From NCBI RefSeq assembly GCF_040515995.1, contig NZ_CP159485.1, positions 1,426,001-1,490,000 on the forward strand: a stretch of 64,000 nt of DNA, given 5' to 3'. This stretch comes from Proteinivorax hydrogeniformans. Lineage in GTDB: Bacteria > Bacillota > Proteinivoracia > Proteinivoracales > Proteinivoracaceae. Position numbers and translations under genes: made by a program. Shown here in pieces: positions 1 through 8,238 of the stretch; positions within the stretch are counted from its first letter, which is position 1; each line of letters starts with the position of its first letter. The notes beneath the pieces were generated by a model. That model searched no databases and had not been told where the DNA came from. It saw nothing but the letters and a program-made list of their open reading frames with translations.

Positions 1-189
1 AATAAAGTCAGATCTATTTAACGCTAAAGAGAGTATGGACTTTAACCTGTCTGCATTATCCCCCACCGAAGTCTGATAGTATATGCTAAAACCATACTCA
101 TTTAGTTTAGAGCTTAAATATTTTGCATTTGTATTTAAAATATCACCTAGAAGTATTTCACTGCCAACATTTATTATCTCTGATTTCAC
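1..189 (-). CDS. cinA: CinA-type protein, N-terminal part (cut by window edge)
   Basis: Reading the minus strand from a GTG at 189 gives 63 codons without a stop up to the window edge. The start VKSEIINVGSEILLGDILNT and the later YYQTSVGDN follow the N-terminal MoaB/MogA-like (molybdopterin-binding) domain of the competence/damage-inducible protein CinA, in which NMN amidohydrolase and ADP-ribose pyrophosphatase activities have been described for the family. The remaining domain lies outside the window. The start is chosen because GAGGAG sits 8 bases upstream of the GTG and the family begins here. Its place after pgsA matches the pgsA-cinA-recA order of many Firmicutes. Symbol by family and synteny. 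Confidence 0.88.
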   Translation of the reverse strand, partial: MKSEIINVGSEILLGDILNTNAKYLSSKLNEYGFSIYYQTSVGDNADRLKSILSLALNRSDFI

Positions 190-334
190 TATAATCACTC
201 CTCGTTTTACTAGAAAAGAAAATGGACTTATAATCATATTGTTCCCGCTTATATATTGTTAATCTCTATACATTTACAAAAGGGTATACTTCTTTTTTTA
301 TTTTCTCTAAAAGTTGCAAGTTTTCCTTTAAACA

Positions 335-383
335 AGGCATAAAATTATAGAGGTTATCGACATAGTTTGCCGATAACCTCTAT
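335..383 (-). terminator. Intrinsic terminator after the FtsH-like gene
   Basis: On the minus strand TAGAGGTTATCG and CGATAACCTCTA (arms 371-382 and 348-359) pair around a loop of 11 bases, followed by the T-rich ATAATTTTATG. It lies directly after the stop of the FtsH-like gene at 387. The U-tract is only moderate. Confidence 0.7.
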
Positions 384-386
384 TGT

Positions 387-1883
387 CTAACACAAAGCTG
401 TGCTATCATTGCTTGCTGCAATTTTTTCTCTTAGCTGCTCTCCTGTTATTGTTTCATTTTGGATAACAAAATCAGCTATCTCACTTATAAGTTCTTTATT
501 ATTTTCAATAACATTTAATGTTTCTTGCTTGACTTCTTCTATCAAGTTAGATATTTCTTTTTGCAGCATGTTTGAATCTACCATTTCACAATTAGTGGTT
601 CCTAAATGTGATAGGCCGCTATCGATTAACTGTTTACATTGAGAAATAGCTTGCTTAAAATCATTAGTTGCACCTGTGCTAAACTCTCCAAAGAAAGCCT
701 GCTCAGCCATTGCGCCACCTACAGTCATAGCTACCTTATTAAGAATATTTTTCTTTGTTTGGATATATTGTTCTTTGCTGGTTTGGCGCATATATCCCAT
801 GGCCTGCCCCCTTGGAGCAATAGTAATGGAAGCTACGGATTTTTCTTCATAGTATTCGCTTATAAATCCATGGCCTACTTCATGGATAGCAACCCTAAAA
901 AGTTCATCTTTTGAAGGTACTCTATCGACTTTTTCACCCATAATAACTTTCTCTATAGCTGTAGTAAAATGCTTTTGTAAAATTACTGCGCTGCCATCTC
1001 GCATAGCCATAATTGCAGCTTCATTTGCTATATTTTCTAGGTGCGCCCCTGAAAATCCAAAGGTTTGTTCAGCAATTTCTACAATATTTACCTCTTTGGC
1101 TAAAGGTTTATTTTTACAATGTATTTTTAGTATTTCTTCCCTGCCTGTTTTTGAAGGAAGGGGAATATTTACCACGCGATCAAACCTTCCTGGTCGCAAT
1201 AATGCATCATCTAGCATGTCAACACGATTTGTTGCGGCCATGATTAATACCTGTACTTCATCACTAACCTTTACACCATCCATCTGAACTAGTAGTTCGT
1301 TAAGAGTTTGGTCATATTCCATATGTGATGAGTTTGAACCTCTTTTGACACCGAGAACATCAATCTCATCTATAAAAATCAGTGTAGAATTTTTGTTTTC
1401 TTTTTTAGCCTTAGTCACAGCGTCTTTAAATAGTTTTCTTATTCTTTTTGCCCCAACCCCGGCATACATCTCAACAAACTCTGATCCAGAAGCTGAAAGA
1501 AATGCAGAGCCGGTATATTTTGCAGCTGCTTTAGCTAGCAACGTCTTTCCCGTGCCAGGAGGTCCTGCTAGTATAATTCCCTTTAATGGCCTTATTCCTA
1601 ACTTTTTAACTTTTTCTCGATCGACTATAAAGTCTAAGGCTTCAATTAATTCATTCTTTGCAGAAAGTTGCCCTCCAATTTCATCGAAACTAATTTGACT
1701 AATATTTTTATGGCCTTTTCCTTTGTTGTTTAGCGACTCTACTTTGTCCACTATTTCATTTCTAAAGATTAGAAATAGTAAAACACTGGCAATTAAAACT
1801 ACAGGAAAAACATTTATGCCATAAAAAGATAGAACAATCACAGTTGCTATCGAAGTACCAACAACAAGTTCTTTAATTACCAT
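387..1883 (-). CDS. FtsH-like membrane AAA zinc metalloprotease, short form
   Basis: 498 residues with the FtsH plan: an N-terminal membrane hairpin (about residues 5-41), an AAA ATPase with Walker A GPPGTGKT (107-114), Walker B LIFIDEID (168-175) and the second region of homology ending RPGRFDR (230-236), then an M41 zinc protease domain with HEVGH (334-338) and a likely third ligand Asp in ATNDFK (408). FtsH enzymes degrade membrane and short-lived cytosolic proteins as ATP-driven hexamers. It is shorter than the usual FtsH (600-650 residues). Only about four residues separate the two hydrophobic segments, so the extracytoplasmic domain of roughly 70 residues is missing, and the C-terminal tail is short. 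The gene overlaps the preceding membrane-protein gene by 11 bases, which suggests translational coupling. SD GGAGGGGG precedes the ATG. Probably a paralogue of the housekeeping FtsH rather than FtsH itself. Confidence 0.85.
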   Translation of the reverse strand: MVIKELVVGTSIATVIVLSFYGINVFPVVLIASVLLFLIFRNEIVDKVESLNNKGKGHKNISQISFDEIGGQLSAKNELIEALDFIVDREKVKKLGIRPLKGIILAGPPGTGKTLLAKAAAKYTGSAFLSASGSEFVEMYAGVGAKRIRKLFKDAVTKAKKENKNSTLIFIDEIDVLGVKRGSNSSHMEYDQTLNELLVQMDGVKVSDEVQVLIMAATNRVDMLDDALLRPGRFDRVVNIPLPSKTGREEILKIHCKNKPLAKEVNIVEIAEQTFGFSGAHLENIANEAAIMAMRDGSAVILQKHFTTAIEKVIMGEKVDRVPSKDELFRVAIHEVGHGFISEYYEEKSVASITIAPRGQAMGYMRQTSKEQYIQTKKNILNKVAMTVGGAMAEQAFFGEFSTGATNDFKQAISQCKQLIDSGLSHLGTTNCEMVDSNMLQKEISNLIEEVKQETLNVIENNKELISEIADFVIQNETITGEQLREKIAASNDSTALC

Positions 1884-2391
1884 CTTCCCCCTCCTCTCCT
1901 ACATAAATAACATTACTGTACTCATAGTCTCCTAGGTTCCAACTGTAATAAGTCCAATTGTTTTTTAAGTCAAAAAAATAGCTACCCTCTTCTAAAAGCT
2001 CATCTAAATATTTCATAGTCTGAAGGTAACTACCATTGTTAACTGCATCTTGTAAGGCAAGCTCCGCCTTCCAATATATATTATAGAGATTTTCTTTCTT
2101 TGGAGCTTCAAAGTTATATTTAACTATAAAGTCTTTACCTAAAACATCAGTTAACTCTAGGTCAATTTTAGTATGGAAACTATATAGCTCAACAGATTCT
2201 TCTAACTCTAACTGGATTATATGCAAATCATTTTGTTTGCTGTGGTTATATTTTACTATACTCTCATCGTTTTCTAAAAGCTCTTCTAGAGGAGTATAGA
2301 TAGTGTAGTCTCGGTACAATCTATTTCCTATAAAAAACACAGCAACACTTAACACAGCCACAACTAAAACCACCTGCCATCTAATCTTCAT
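1873..2391 (-). CDS. Membrane-anchored extracytoplasmic protein, partner of FtsH-like protease
   Basis: 172 residues and not recognised as a known family. One hydrophobic segment at about residues 5-22, preceded by the basic MKIRW, acts as an anchor or uncleaved signal. The rest (about 150 residues) is acidic, contains no Cys, and should face outside. Aromatic residues cluster near the end (YYSWNLGDYEY). A GGGAGG SD precedes the ATG. The last 11 bases overlap the start of the FtsH-like protease, so the two are very probably co-translated. Function is unknown. From context it may act as an adaptor, regulator or separate outer domain of that protease (inference). Confidence 0.75.
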   Translation of the reverse strand: MKIRWQVVLVVAVLSVAVFFIGNRLYRDYTIYTPLEELLENDESIVKYNHSKQNDLHIIQLELEESVELYSFHTKIDLELTDVLGKDFIVKYNFEAPKKENLYNIYWKAELALQDAVNNGSYLQTMKYLDELLEEGSYFFDLKNNWTYYSWNLGDYEYSNVIYVGEEGEDGN

Positions 2392-2426
2392 GTTAGTTAC
2401 CTCCCTTCTTTAGTTTACATAACATC

Positions 2427-2435
2427 AGTATAACA
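2427..2435 (-). promoter_or_regulatory. Candidate extended -10 promoter for the membrane protein / FtsH-like pair
   Basis: The minus strand reads TGTTATACT, an extended -10 (TGnTATACT), about 36 bases before the ATG at 2391 and just after the pgsA terminator. No good -35 is visible 17 bases upstream (TCAATT). Confidence 0.5.
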
Positions 2436-2464
2436 CAGTCCATCTTAGAATTGATATGTTAAAA

Positions 2465-2501
2465 AATGCAAAAAAAGGTGGCTTATTTAAAGCCACCTTT
2501 T
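2465..2501 (-). terminator. Terminator of the rimO-pgsA transcript
   Basis: An 11-bp perfect stem AAAGGTGGCTT/AAGCCACCTTT (2474-2484 and 2490-2500) is followed on the minus strand by TTTTTTGCATTTTTT. The pgsA stop codon lies inside the hairpin, so the end of the gene and the terminator share sequence. Confidence 0.9.
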
Positions 2502-3061
2502 AGTAACACTTCTTTGTTTTTATAAAAATAATCGATGCCTGAAAAGACAGTTAGTAGTATAGCTATAATTAACGAAAACTGTGCTATAAACTCAACCGGC
2601 ATGCGCACCAGCCAAGTAGAAGCAAATGACGCATGTGCTTTTACACCAGCATCTATAGTTAAGGCGCTAATTGCTACAATTTGGCTAATTGTTTTAAGTT
2701 TTCCCCACTTGCTTGCAGAAATTACTATCCCTTCACCAGCAGCAATAACTCTAAGGCCTGTTACTGCAAACTCGCGGCTGACAATAATAAAGCCTATCAG
2801 AGGACCTATACTCCCTAAACCTACTAGGGCAAAGAGCGCTGCCGTTATTAGAAGTTTATCTGCTAATGGATCTAAAAACTTACCAAAGGTTGTAACTTGT
2901 TTTCTTTTTCTAGCTATATAGCCATCTAGCCCATCGGTGCTAGCAGCTAAGATAAAGAAAAAGGCAGCTGCAAACTCGCCATATTTAACCCCGGATAAAA
3001 TTAGTATAAAAAGTGGTGCTAGAAAAATTCTCGCTACGGTTATTTTATTTGCTAGATTCAT
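2483..3061 (-). CDS. pgsA: CDP-diacylglycerol--glycerol-3-phosphate 3-phosphatidyltransferase
   Basis: Makes phosphatidylglycerolphosphate from CDP-diacylglycerol and glycerol-3-phosphate, the committed step to phosphatidylglycerol and cardiolipin, in the cytoplasmic membrane. The CDP-alcohol phosphotransferase signature DGxDGxxAR...G...LDPLADK is complete, with its catalytic aspartates, between about residues 43 and 71, and several hydrophobic membrane segments follow. I start at the ATG at 3061 (MNLANKITVAR), as in the family, because GGGGGAG lies 7 bases upstream; an ATG 30 bases earlier has no such site. The start lies inside the end of rimO (17-base overlap), so the two are translationally coupled. 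Confidence 0.95.
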   Translation of the reverse strand: MNLANKITVARIFLAPLFILILSGVKYGEFAAAFFFILAASTDGLDGYIARKRKQVTTFGKFLDPLADKLLITAALFALVGLGSIGPLIGFIIVSREFAVTGLRVIAAGEGIVISASKWGKLKTISQIVAISALTIDAGVKAHASFASTWLVRMPVEFIAQFSLIIAILLTVFSGIDYFYKNKEVLLKGGFK

Positions 3062-4382
3062 AATCAAACTCCCCCAATAAATCATAATCAAAAGCTTCGG
3101 TAATCTTTACTGGAAAAATTTCGCCAATTAGTTCATTGCCCCTACCTTTCTTAGGTATGATAATATTTCCATCTATTTGTGGTGAATCCCTAAAGGAGCG
3201 ACCAATTAGGTTACCGTTGTCTATGGACTCTATCAGAACGTCGATAGTTTGACCAACCCATTTTTCGTTAATTTCTTTTGAAATTTTTCTTTGAGCTTTC
3301 ATTAGTCTGTGTTGTCTTAAAACTTTCTTTCTTTTTGAAACCTTATTTGGATAAGTATGAGCAGGGGTTCCTTCTTCTGATGAGTAAGTAAAAACTCCTA
3401 CCCTATCGAGTTTAATAGTTTTTACAAACTCCATAAGGTTTTCAAAGTTTTCATCGGTTTCACCGGGAAAACCTACTATCAAAGAAGTCCTAATAGCTAC
3501 ATCGGGCATATATGAACGAATTTTTTTGACTAAGCCTTTTAGTTCACTGACTTTCTCTTTTCTTCCCATTTTTTTAAGAATCTGATCGTCTCCATGCTGA
3601 AGTGGAAGGTCAATATATTTCACTACTTTGTCCAATTTTGAGAAGGTTTCTAAAAGTGTATCAGATAGATATGTTGGATAACAGTACATTACCCTAATCC
3701 ACCTAAGTTTATCCACAGAGTTTAGTTTTGTCAGAAGGTCTGCTAATTTATACTCTCCGTAGATATCCATTCCATAAACGGTGGTATCCTGAGCAACTAA
3801 AATAACTTCCTTCACCCCGCCTTTTACAAGGTTTTCTACTTCCTCTACGATAGATTCAATCGGTCTACTTCGATATCCTCCTCGTAGTTTAGGAATGATG
3901 CAATAAGTACAGTGATTGTCACACCCTTCGGCGATCTTTACATATGCAGTGTGTTTAGGGGTAGATAACATCCTGGGCGTTGTATGATCGTATAAATAAT
4001 CCAGTTTTTCAGTTCGATCAAAATTAGTACCTTCAAGGCCTGCATCTATACAATCTGCTATTTTTTCATATTCTCCAGTGCCCATAATCCCGTCAATCTC
4101 AGGTATTTCTTCTTTTAATTCCTCTTTATATCTTTGGACAAGACACCCAGTTACAACTAAAACTTGACACTTGTTTTCCTTATATTTTGCAAACTCTAAT
4201 ATGGTGTCTATAGATTCTTTTTTTGCTGATTCAATAAATCCACAAGTGTTAATGATAATTACTTCTGCGATTTCTGGTTCATTAGTTATATTAAACCCTT
4301 TTTCTCCAAGCTTTCCCAGCATAACTTCTGAATCTACTGTATTTTTTGGGCATCCTAAGCTAACTGTTGCGATATTTATCAT
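3045..4382 (-). CDS. rimO: Ribosomal protein S12 methylthiotransferase
   Basis: 445 residues, the normal length. A radical SAM enzyme that methylthiolates a conserved aspartate of ribosomal protein S12. Seen in order: an N-terminal UPF0004 domain with the cysteines for the auxiliary iron-sulfur cluster (SLGCPKN, INTCGF, VTGCLV), the radical SAM motif CDNHCTYC near residue 154, and a C-terminal TRAM domain (about 375-440). The closely related MiaB usually has a different spacing and sits elsewhere; position upstream of pgsA also favours RimO. SD GGAGG precedes the ATG. A consensus-like sigma-A promoter lies just upstream, so rimO-pgsA forms a short transcription unit. Confidence 0.95.
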   Translation of the reverse strand: MINIATVSLGCPKNTVDSEVMLGKLGEKGFNITNEPEIAEVIIINTCGFIESAKKESIDTILEFAKYKENKCQVLVVTGCLVQRYKEELKEEIPEIDGIMGTGEYEKIADCIDAGLEGTNFDRTEKLDYLYDHTTPRMLSTPKHTAYVKIAEGCDNHCTYCIIPKLRGGYRSRPIESIVEEVENLVKGGVKEVILVAQDTTVYGMDIYGEYKLADLLTKLNSVDKLRWIRVMYCYPTYLSDTLLETFSKLDKVVKYIDLPLQHGDDQILKKMGRKEKVSELKGLVKKIRSYMPDVAIRTSLIVGFPGETDENFENLMEFVKTIKLDRVGVFTYSSEEGTPAHTYPNKVSKRKKVLRQHRLMKAQRKISKEINEKWVGQTIDVLIESIDNGNLIGRSFRDSPQIDGNIIIPKKGRGNELIGEIFPVKITEAFDYDLLGEFDYESSK

Positions 4383-4409
4383 GTCTGTTCCTCCTTCTTA
4401 ACCATCTTA

Positions 4410-4439
4410 AGTATAATACAGTTTGTCATTTGTTGTCAA
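4410..4439 (-). promoter_or_regulatory. Sigma-A promoter for rimO-pgsA
   Basis: Minus strand TTGACA (4439-4434), 18-base spacer, TATACT (4415-4410), 28 bases before the rimO ATG. The -35 is fully consensus. The upstream edge touches the rodZ terminator. Confidence 0.8.
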
Positions 4440-4469
4440 AAATAAAAGACGAGAAAGTTATTCCTCGTC
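4436..4469 (-). terminator. Terminator of rodZ
   Basis: GACGAG (4448-4453) pairs with CTCGTC (4464-4469); on the minus strand the hairpin is followed by TTTTATTTTTG. The rodZ stop codon lies in the loop-side part of the hairpin. Confidence 0.8.
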
Positions 4470-5318
4470 AGTAACTAACTTAAAATGAGCTTCTTTAGGA
4501 CTATTATCTTCAAAAAAATCAACTTCTACATCAGATATTACAAATTGCACCCCTTGTGGATTGCCAATTCTAACCTTTGCATCTTTTTCAAGTTCAACCT
4601 CAAAAGAATCACCTAAGTTATGGGTGTTTTCATGAACAATTTCGTCACCTACTGTAACTCTTACCCAACATGGCTCGGAAAATATTAGTTTTAACTCTAC
4701 AGGCTCTTGTGAAGATAGATAATAGTAGTAATCAGTTTCAGTGTTATCTTCTTCAATAGTGAGCTGCGGCTTTTCATCTTCTTCTATGGGTTTTTCAACC
4801 TCATCATCATCTTTATTATCTTCGTCGTCCTTTTTATCCTCCGAAGTTCCTACATCATCAGCCCCATTTTCTGTTGCGGTTGGGGATTCAATTTGGTTAT
4901 TCTCGCCAATGGGCTGCGTGGACGAAAATAAGTAACCTAACGTTAAATAACCACTAAACCCAATAATAAAGATAAAAGTAAGTATAAATATAATCCCCTT
5001 TAAATCAAAGCTAGATTTAGTACTGCTACGATTTATAGGCTGAGTTCTTTGTTGTTTTCTTTTTGGTTTTGAGCGCTTAACAGTTGGGGTGATATCTAGT
5101 AAATCTTGTATATCCAGTTCCAAAACTTTGGCATATAGCTTTATAAATCCAAGTAAATACGTTCTTGGAGGTAGAGCTTTTTCATCTCCTTCTTCTATTG
5201 CCACAATATGCTGTTTTTTAATTTTAGTTTTCAAACTTATATCTTCAATTGTTAATCCTTTTTCTTTACGGGTGCTTTGTAATGTTTGCCCTATCTCATT
5301 TAATTTAATAACAATCAC
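4458..5318 (-). CDS. rodZ: RodZ-like cell-shape protein (HTH_25, transmembrane, DUF4115)
   Basis: 286 residues. An N-terminal Cro/CI-type helix-turn-helix (about 8-75, GQTLQSTRKEKGLTIEDIS), a basic linker, a single membrane segment (about 107-130), a long acidic linker rich in Asp/Glu/Lys, then an extracytoplasmic beta domain (DUF4115, about 190-280). RodZ links MreB filaments to the cell-wall elongation machinery. Start uncertain: the frame opens with GTG at 5318, but that codon lies inside the SD sequence GGGAGGTG. The only codon at proper SD distance is an ATT at 5309, which would also match the usual N terminus of the family. Immediately downstream of the DUF3388 gene (6 bases), as in the B. 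subtilis ymfK-ymfM region. Confidence 0.9.
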   Translation of the reverse strand: MIVIKLNEIGQTLQSTRKEKGLTIEDISLKTKIKKQHIVAIEEGDEKALPPRTYLLGFIKLYAKVLELDIQDLLDITPTVKRSKPKRKQQRTQPINRSSTKSSFDLKGIIFILTFIFIIGFSGYLTLGYLFSSTQPIGENNQIESPTATENGADDVGTSEDKKDDEDNKDDDEVEKPIEEDEKPQLTIEEDNTETDYYYYLSSQEPVELKLIFSEPCWVRVTVGDEIVHENTHNLGDSFEVELEKDAKVRIGNPQGVQFVISDVEVDFFEDNSPKEAHFKLVTDEE

Positions 5319-5324
5319 CTCCCA

Positions 5325-6089
5325 CTAACTAATATCAAAGGATGAAAAGCTTTGGTTTACAAACTCGTAGTTTATTTCTTCATCTTCTGAGCGCCTTAAC
5401 TCTACTGTATAATCTATTAATTTAGAAGTATAATCATTTTCCCTTAAGAAAATATCAGGGTGTTCTATAACTTTTGGGATAGGAAGTCTAATTATTTCAT
5501 CGACTAACTTCTTGTGATTTTCATTGGATCTAAGCGAAGATACAATGCCGTCGATAACTAAGACACATTCAGAATTTAATTCATCATCCATTAAATGTCC
5601 CCGAATAACTTGTCGCATCATAGTTGATGAAACTAATACCCATTTTTTATTTGCATGAACACAAGCAGCAATAATTGCTTCGGTTTTACCTACCTGCGGC
5701 ATACCTCTAACTCCTATAATGGCATTTGATGACTTCTGCATTAAACCTCCCATAAAATCTACTAGCATCCCTAAATCATCACGGGTGAAAGAATATGTAT
5801 TTGGAGATGTTTTCGATTTATGAATCATTTTACCATGCTGAAGGTTAATTTTATCAATCAATGTAGGTCTTCTAATAGCAGTAACTTCAATATTATTAGA
5901 GGATGCAAGAGCTCTTTTTAAGGTGACAATTTTTGAGTGATCATCAGCGCGTATAAGAAGCCCCCTAGTTTTTGGTGCTAAGCCGTTAATCATCTTGATG
6001 TTAATTTCTAAAAGGCCTAGAAAGGTTGCTACATCCCCTAATAACCCTGGTTTATTGTCGTTTATTTGGTACTCAAAATACCACTCCAT
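5325..6089 (-). CDS. DUF3388 family protein (YmfK-like), ACT-like domain plus P-loop
   Basis: About 254 residues. The N terminus (roughly 1-60, with NDNKPGLLGDVATFLG) has the look of an ACT ligand-binding domain. A P-loop-like GVRGMPQVGKTE lies near residue 133, and LVIDGI further on may be a Walker B strand. The family occurs beside rodZ in Bacillus (ymfK) and has no firmly known function that I can name. A nucleotide-binding, ligand-sensing role is inference. The start is taken at the ATG at 6089 because AAAGGTG lies 6 bases upstream; a TTG six codons earlier overlaps that site. A sigma-A-like promoter precedes it, so this gene and rodZ form one unit. Confidence 0.75.
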   Translation of the reverse strand: MEWYFEYQINDNKPGLLGDVATFLGLLEINIKMINGLAPKTRGLLIRADDHSKIVTLKRALASSNNIEVTAIRRPTLIDKINLQHGKMIHKSKTSPNTYSFTRDDLGMLVDFMGGLMQKSSNAIIGVRGMPQVGKTEAIIAACVHANKKWVLVSSTMMRQVIRGHLMDDELNSECVLVIDGIVSSLRSNENHKKLVDEIIRLPIPKVIEHPDIFLRENDYTSKLIDYTVELRRSEDEEINYEFVNQSFSSFDIS

Positions 6090-6122
6090 AGCTATCACCT
6101 TTTTCAAAGTAAATTTAATTTA

Positions 6123-6151
6123 ATTATAGCAAATACCAGTGCTTAAACCAA
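6123..6151 (-). promoter_or_regulatory. Sigma-A promoter for the DUF3388-rodZ unit
   Basis: Minus strand TTGGTT (6151-6146), 17-base spacer, perfect TATAAT (6128-6123), 34 bases before the ATG at 6089. Confidence 0.7.
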
Positions 6152-6201
6152 ATAAAAAATTAGTTCCATAGATAATATATCACAAAAAAACTAGAATGAA
6201 C

Positions 6202-6240
6202 ACAAAAAAAGATATACCACCTAAAAATGGCAGTATATCC
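6202..6240 (-). terminator. Terminator of the nucleoside ABC transporter operon
   Basis: GGATATAC...GTATATC (6211-6239) forms an imperfect stem with two mismatches, followed on the minus strand by CTTTTTTTGTG. It lies 10 bases past the last permease gene. Confidence 0.75.
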
Positions 6241-6250
6241 TTTTATCGAA

Positions 6251-7153
6251 TTAACGTTCACCTTTATTATAAGGTTTGCCCACCGCTTTAGGAGGCCTAG
6301 CCTTTCCAATAAAACCAGCTAACACTATGATTGTAATAATGTAAGGTAATGTTCTAACAAGTTGCGAAGGGATGTATTGAAAGTCAGCCCTTAATGCAAT
6401 TGCCTCAGTAAAGCCAAAAAGTAAACTTGCTCCTAAAGCTCCAAAAGGATTCCATTTGCCAAAGATCATTGCAGCCAATGCAATAAATCCTCTACCACTA
6501 CTCATTCCATTTACGAAATATGAGCCCTCTCCTATTGCTATAGAAACTCCAGCTAAGCCAGCAAAGGCACCACTTAATGTAACACAGATAAATCTCCAGC
6601 GGTTTACGTTTATTCCAACAGTATCTGCAGCTTGTGGATGTTCGCCTACAGCTCTTATTCTAAGTCCCCACGGGGTTTTATATAAAACAAACCAAATTAT
6701 CGGCACCAGTATCAGTGCTAAATACACCATTGGATTAAAGGATACTGTACCTAAACTCCATGCAGGTAGTCGAACTGCCCGTGGTGATGTACCTGAAACA
6801 CCAAATAGTATTTGTAAAAGGTATACAGTTAGGCCGGTAGCAAGTATGTTGATAGCTGTACCACTTACCACTTGATCAGCTTTAAAGTAAACACTTACTA
6901 AAGCATGTATCGAAGCTAACACCATGCCAGCTACAATAGCTAAAAGAACACCAAACCATGGGTTCCCTGTCGTGTAGCTTCCCCACACGGCGAAAAAAGC
7001 CCCTGTTAAAATCATGCCTTCTAGCGCAATGTTTATTACGCCAGAGCGTTCAGATAAAATTCCTCCTAAAGAAGCTAAAATTAACGGTGTGGCCATCCTT
7101 AAACCAGCAAACATCATGGAAAGCGAAAAGATTTGAGTTAAAATATCTAGCAT
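6251..7153 (-). CDS. Nucleoside ABC transporter permease (NupQ-like)
   Basis: 300 residues, nearly all hydrophobic with about eight membrane segments; belongs to the branched-chain-amino-acid/ribose-type permease family used with BMP-type receptors. The sequence GVINIALEGMIL is the signature of this smaller permease of the pair. It begins at TAATG, sharing one base with the stop of the other permease. Together with the ATPase and lipoprotein upstream it should import nucleosides (the B. subtilis NupNOPQ system takes up guanosine). Substrate here is inferred from the family only. Confidence 0.88.
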   Translation of the reverse strand: MLDILTQIFSLSMMFAGLRMATPLILASLGGILSERSGVINIALEGMILTGAFFAVWGSYTTGNPWFGVLLAIVAGMVLASIHALVSVYFKADQVVSGTAINILATGLTVYLLQILFGVSGTSPRAVRLPAWSLGTVSFNPMVYLALILVPIIWFVLYKTPWGLRIRAVGEHPQAADTVGINVNRWRFICVTLSGAFAGLAGVSIAIGEGSYFVNGMSSGRGFIALAAMIFGKWNPFGALGASLLFGFTEAIALRADFQYIPSQLVRTLPYIITIIVLAGFIGKARPPKAVGKPYNKGER

Positions 7154-8238
7154 TATTTGGCCACCTCCTTAGCTCTTCTTTTATCAATAAATATTTTAAA
7201 CATCTGCAGTGATGCCATAAAGAAAATAACCAGAGCTTGAATTATGGTAACAATTTCTCTAGGTACCCCTGCAAACTGCATACCCATACCACCTTGAGTT
7301 AAAGCGCCAAAAAGTATGCCAGCCAAAATTACTCCACCTGGATTGTTGTTTCCTAAAAGAGCTACTGCTATACCTGTAAAGCCTAGCCCTGCGTCTAGAC
7401 CGGATGTAAAGTACCTATGAGTACCTAGCACCTCTACTGCACCACCCAGTCCAGCTAGCGCTCCACTTATAAACATTACTAAAAATATGTTTTTTGCTAC
7501 GTTAATACCACCATATTCAGCACCACTTGGGTTGATTCCAACTGCTCTTATCTCATAACCAGTTCTAGTTTTAAACAATAGATACCACACAAATACTGCG
7601 GCTAACAAAGCTAAAACTAAGCCTGTGTGCACTCTCACACCACCAGGTAAATCAAATATGTCGTTTATAAAAGTATCAGTAAACCTAGTAAGTTCAGCAG
7701 TTTCTTCTATTCTCGGGGTATTATCTGCAGCTCCCTCTAACCTTAGCTGCTGTATGCCATAGCGCACAGTGATTTGCAAAGCTATAAGATTTAGCATGAT
7801 TGTGTTTATAACCTCGTTTACCCCTAGTTTTGCCTTAAGTATTCCCGGGATACCTCCCCATATTCCTCCTGCTAGCATAGCCAAAGCTATACATAAAGTC
7901 ACATGGATAACAGCAGGTAGCCCAGTAATTGCATATCCTGCTACACCGGCTACAAAACCACCAATTAACAGCTGGCCCTCAGCTCCAATGTTAAATAATC
8001 CACACTTAAATGCAAAAGCGACAGCTAATCCGGTTAAAATGAGGGGGGTAGAGCGCCATAAGGTGTTTAGAATGCTTCTTAAATCACCAAATGCGTCGTT
8101 GTACAGTGCTGTATATGCTTCTATTACAGTAGCTTCAGTGGTAAATTGAATTAATATTCCCCCAATAACTAGTGCCACAAAAATGGCAATAAAGGCGAAC
8201 CCTAAAGTTATTAGTGTACTTTTTAAGTTGTTACTCAT
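7153..8238 (-). CDS. Nucleoside ABC transporter permease (NupP-like)
   Basis: 361 residues with about ten hydrophobic segments. FNIGAEGQLLIGG near residue 83 is the conserved loop of this larger BMP-system permease, matching FNIGAEGQ in family members. The first 8 bases overlap the end of the ATPase gene and the stop overlaps the next permease, so all three are tightly coupled. It pairs with the second permease to form the membrane channel. Confidence 0.88.
   Translation of the reverse strand: MSNNLKSTLITLGFAFIAIFVALVIGGILIQFTTEATVIEAYTALYNDAFGDLRSILNTLWRSTPLILTGLAVAFAFKCGLFNIGAEGQLLIGGFVAGVAGYAITGLPAVIHVTLCIALAMLAGGIWGGIPGILKAKLGVNEVINTIMLNLIALQITVRYGIQQLRLEGAADNTPRIEETAELTRFTDTFINDIFDLPGGVRVHTGLVLALLAAVFVWYLLFKTRTGYEIRAVGINPSGAEYGGINVAKNIFLVMFISGALAGLGGAVEVLGTHRYFTSGLDAGLGFTGIAVALLGNNNPGGVILAGILFGALTQGGMGMQFAGVPREIVTIIQALVIFFMASLQMFKIFIDKRRAKEVAK

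Noticed and set aside
4458-5318. rodZ as a transcription regulator because of its helix-turn-helix
   Set aside because: The membrane segment and DUF4115 end show the RodZ plan, in which the helix-turn-helix serves protein contacts.
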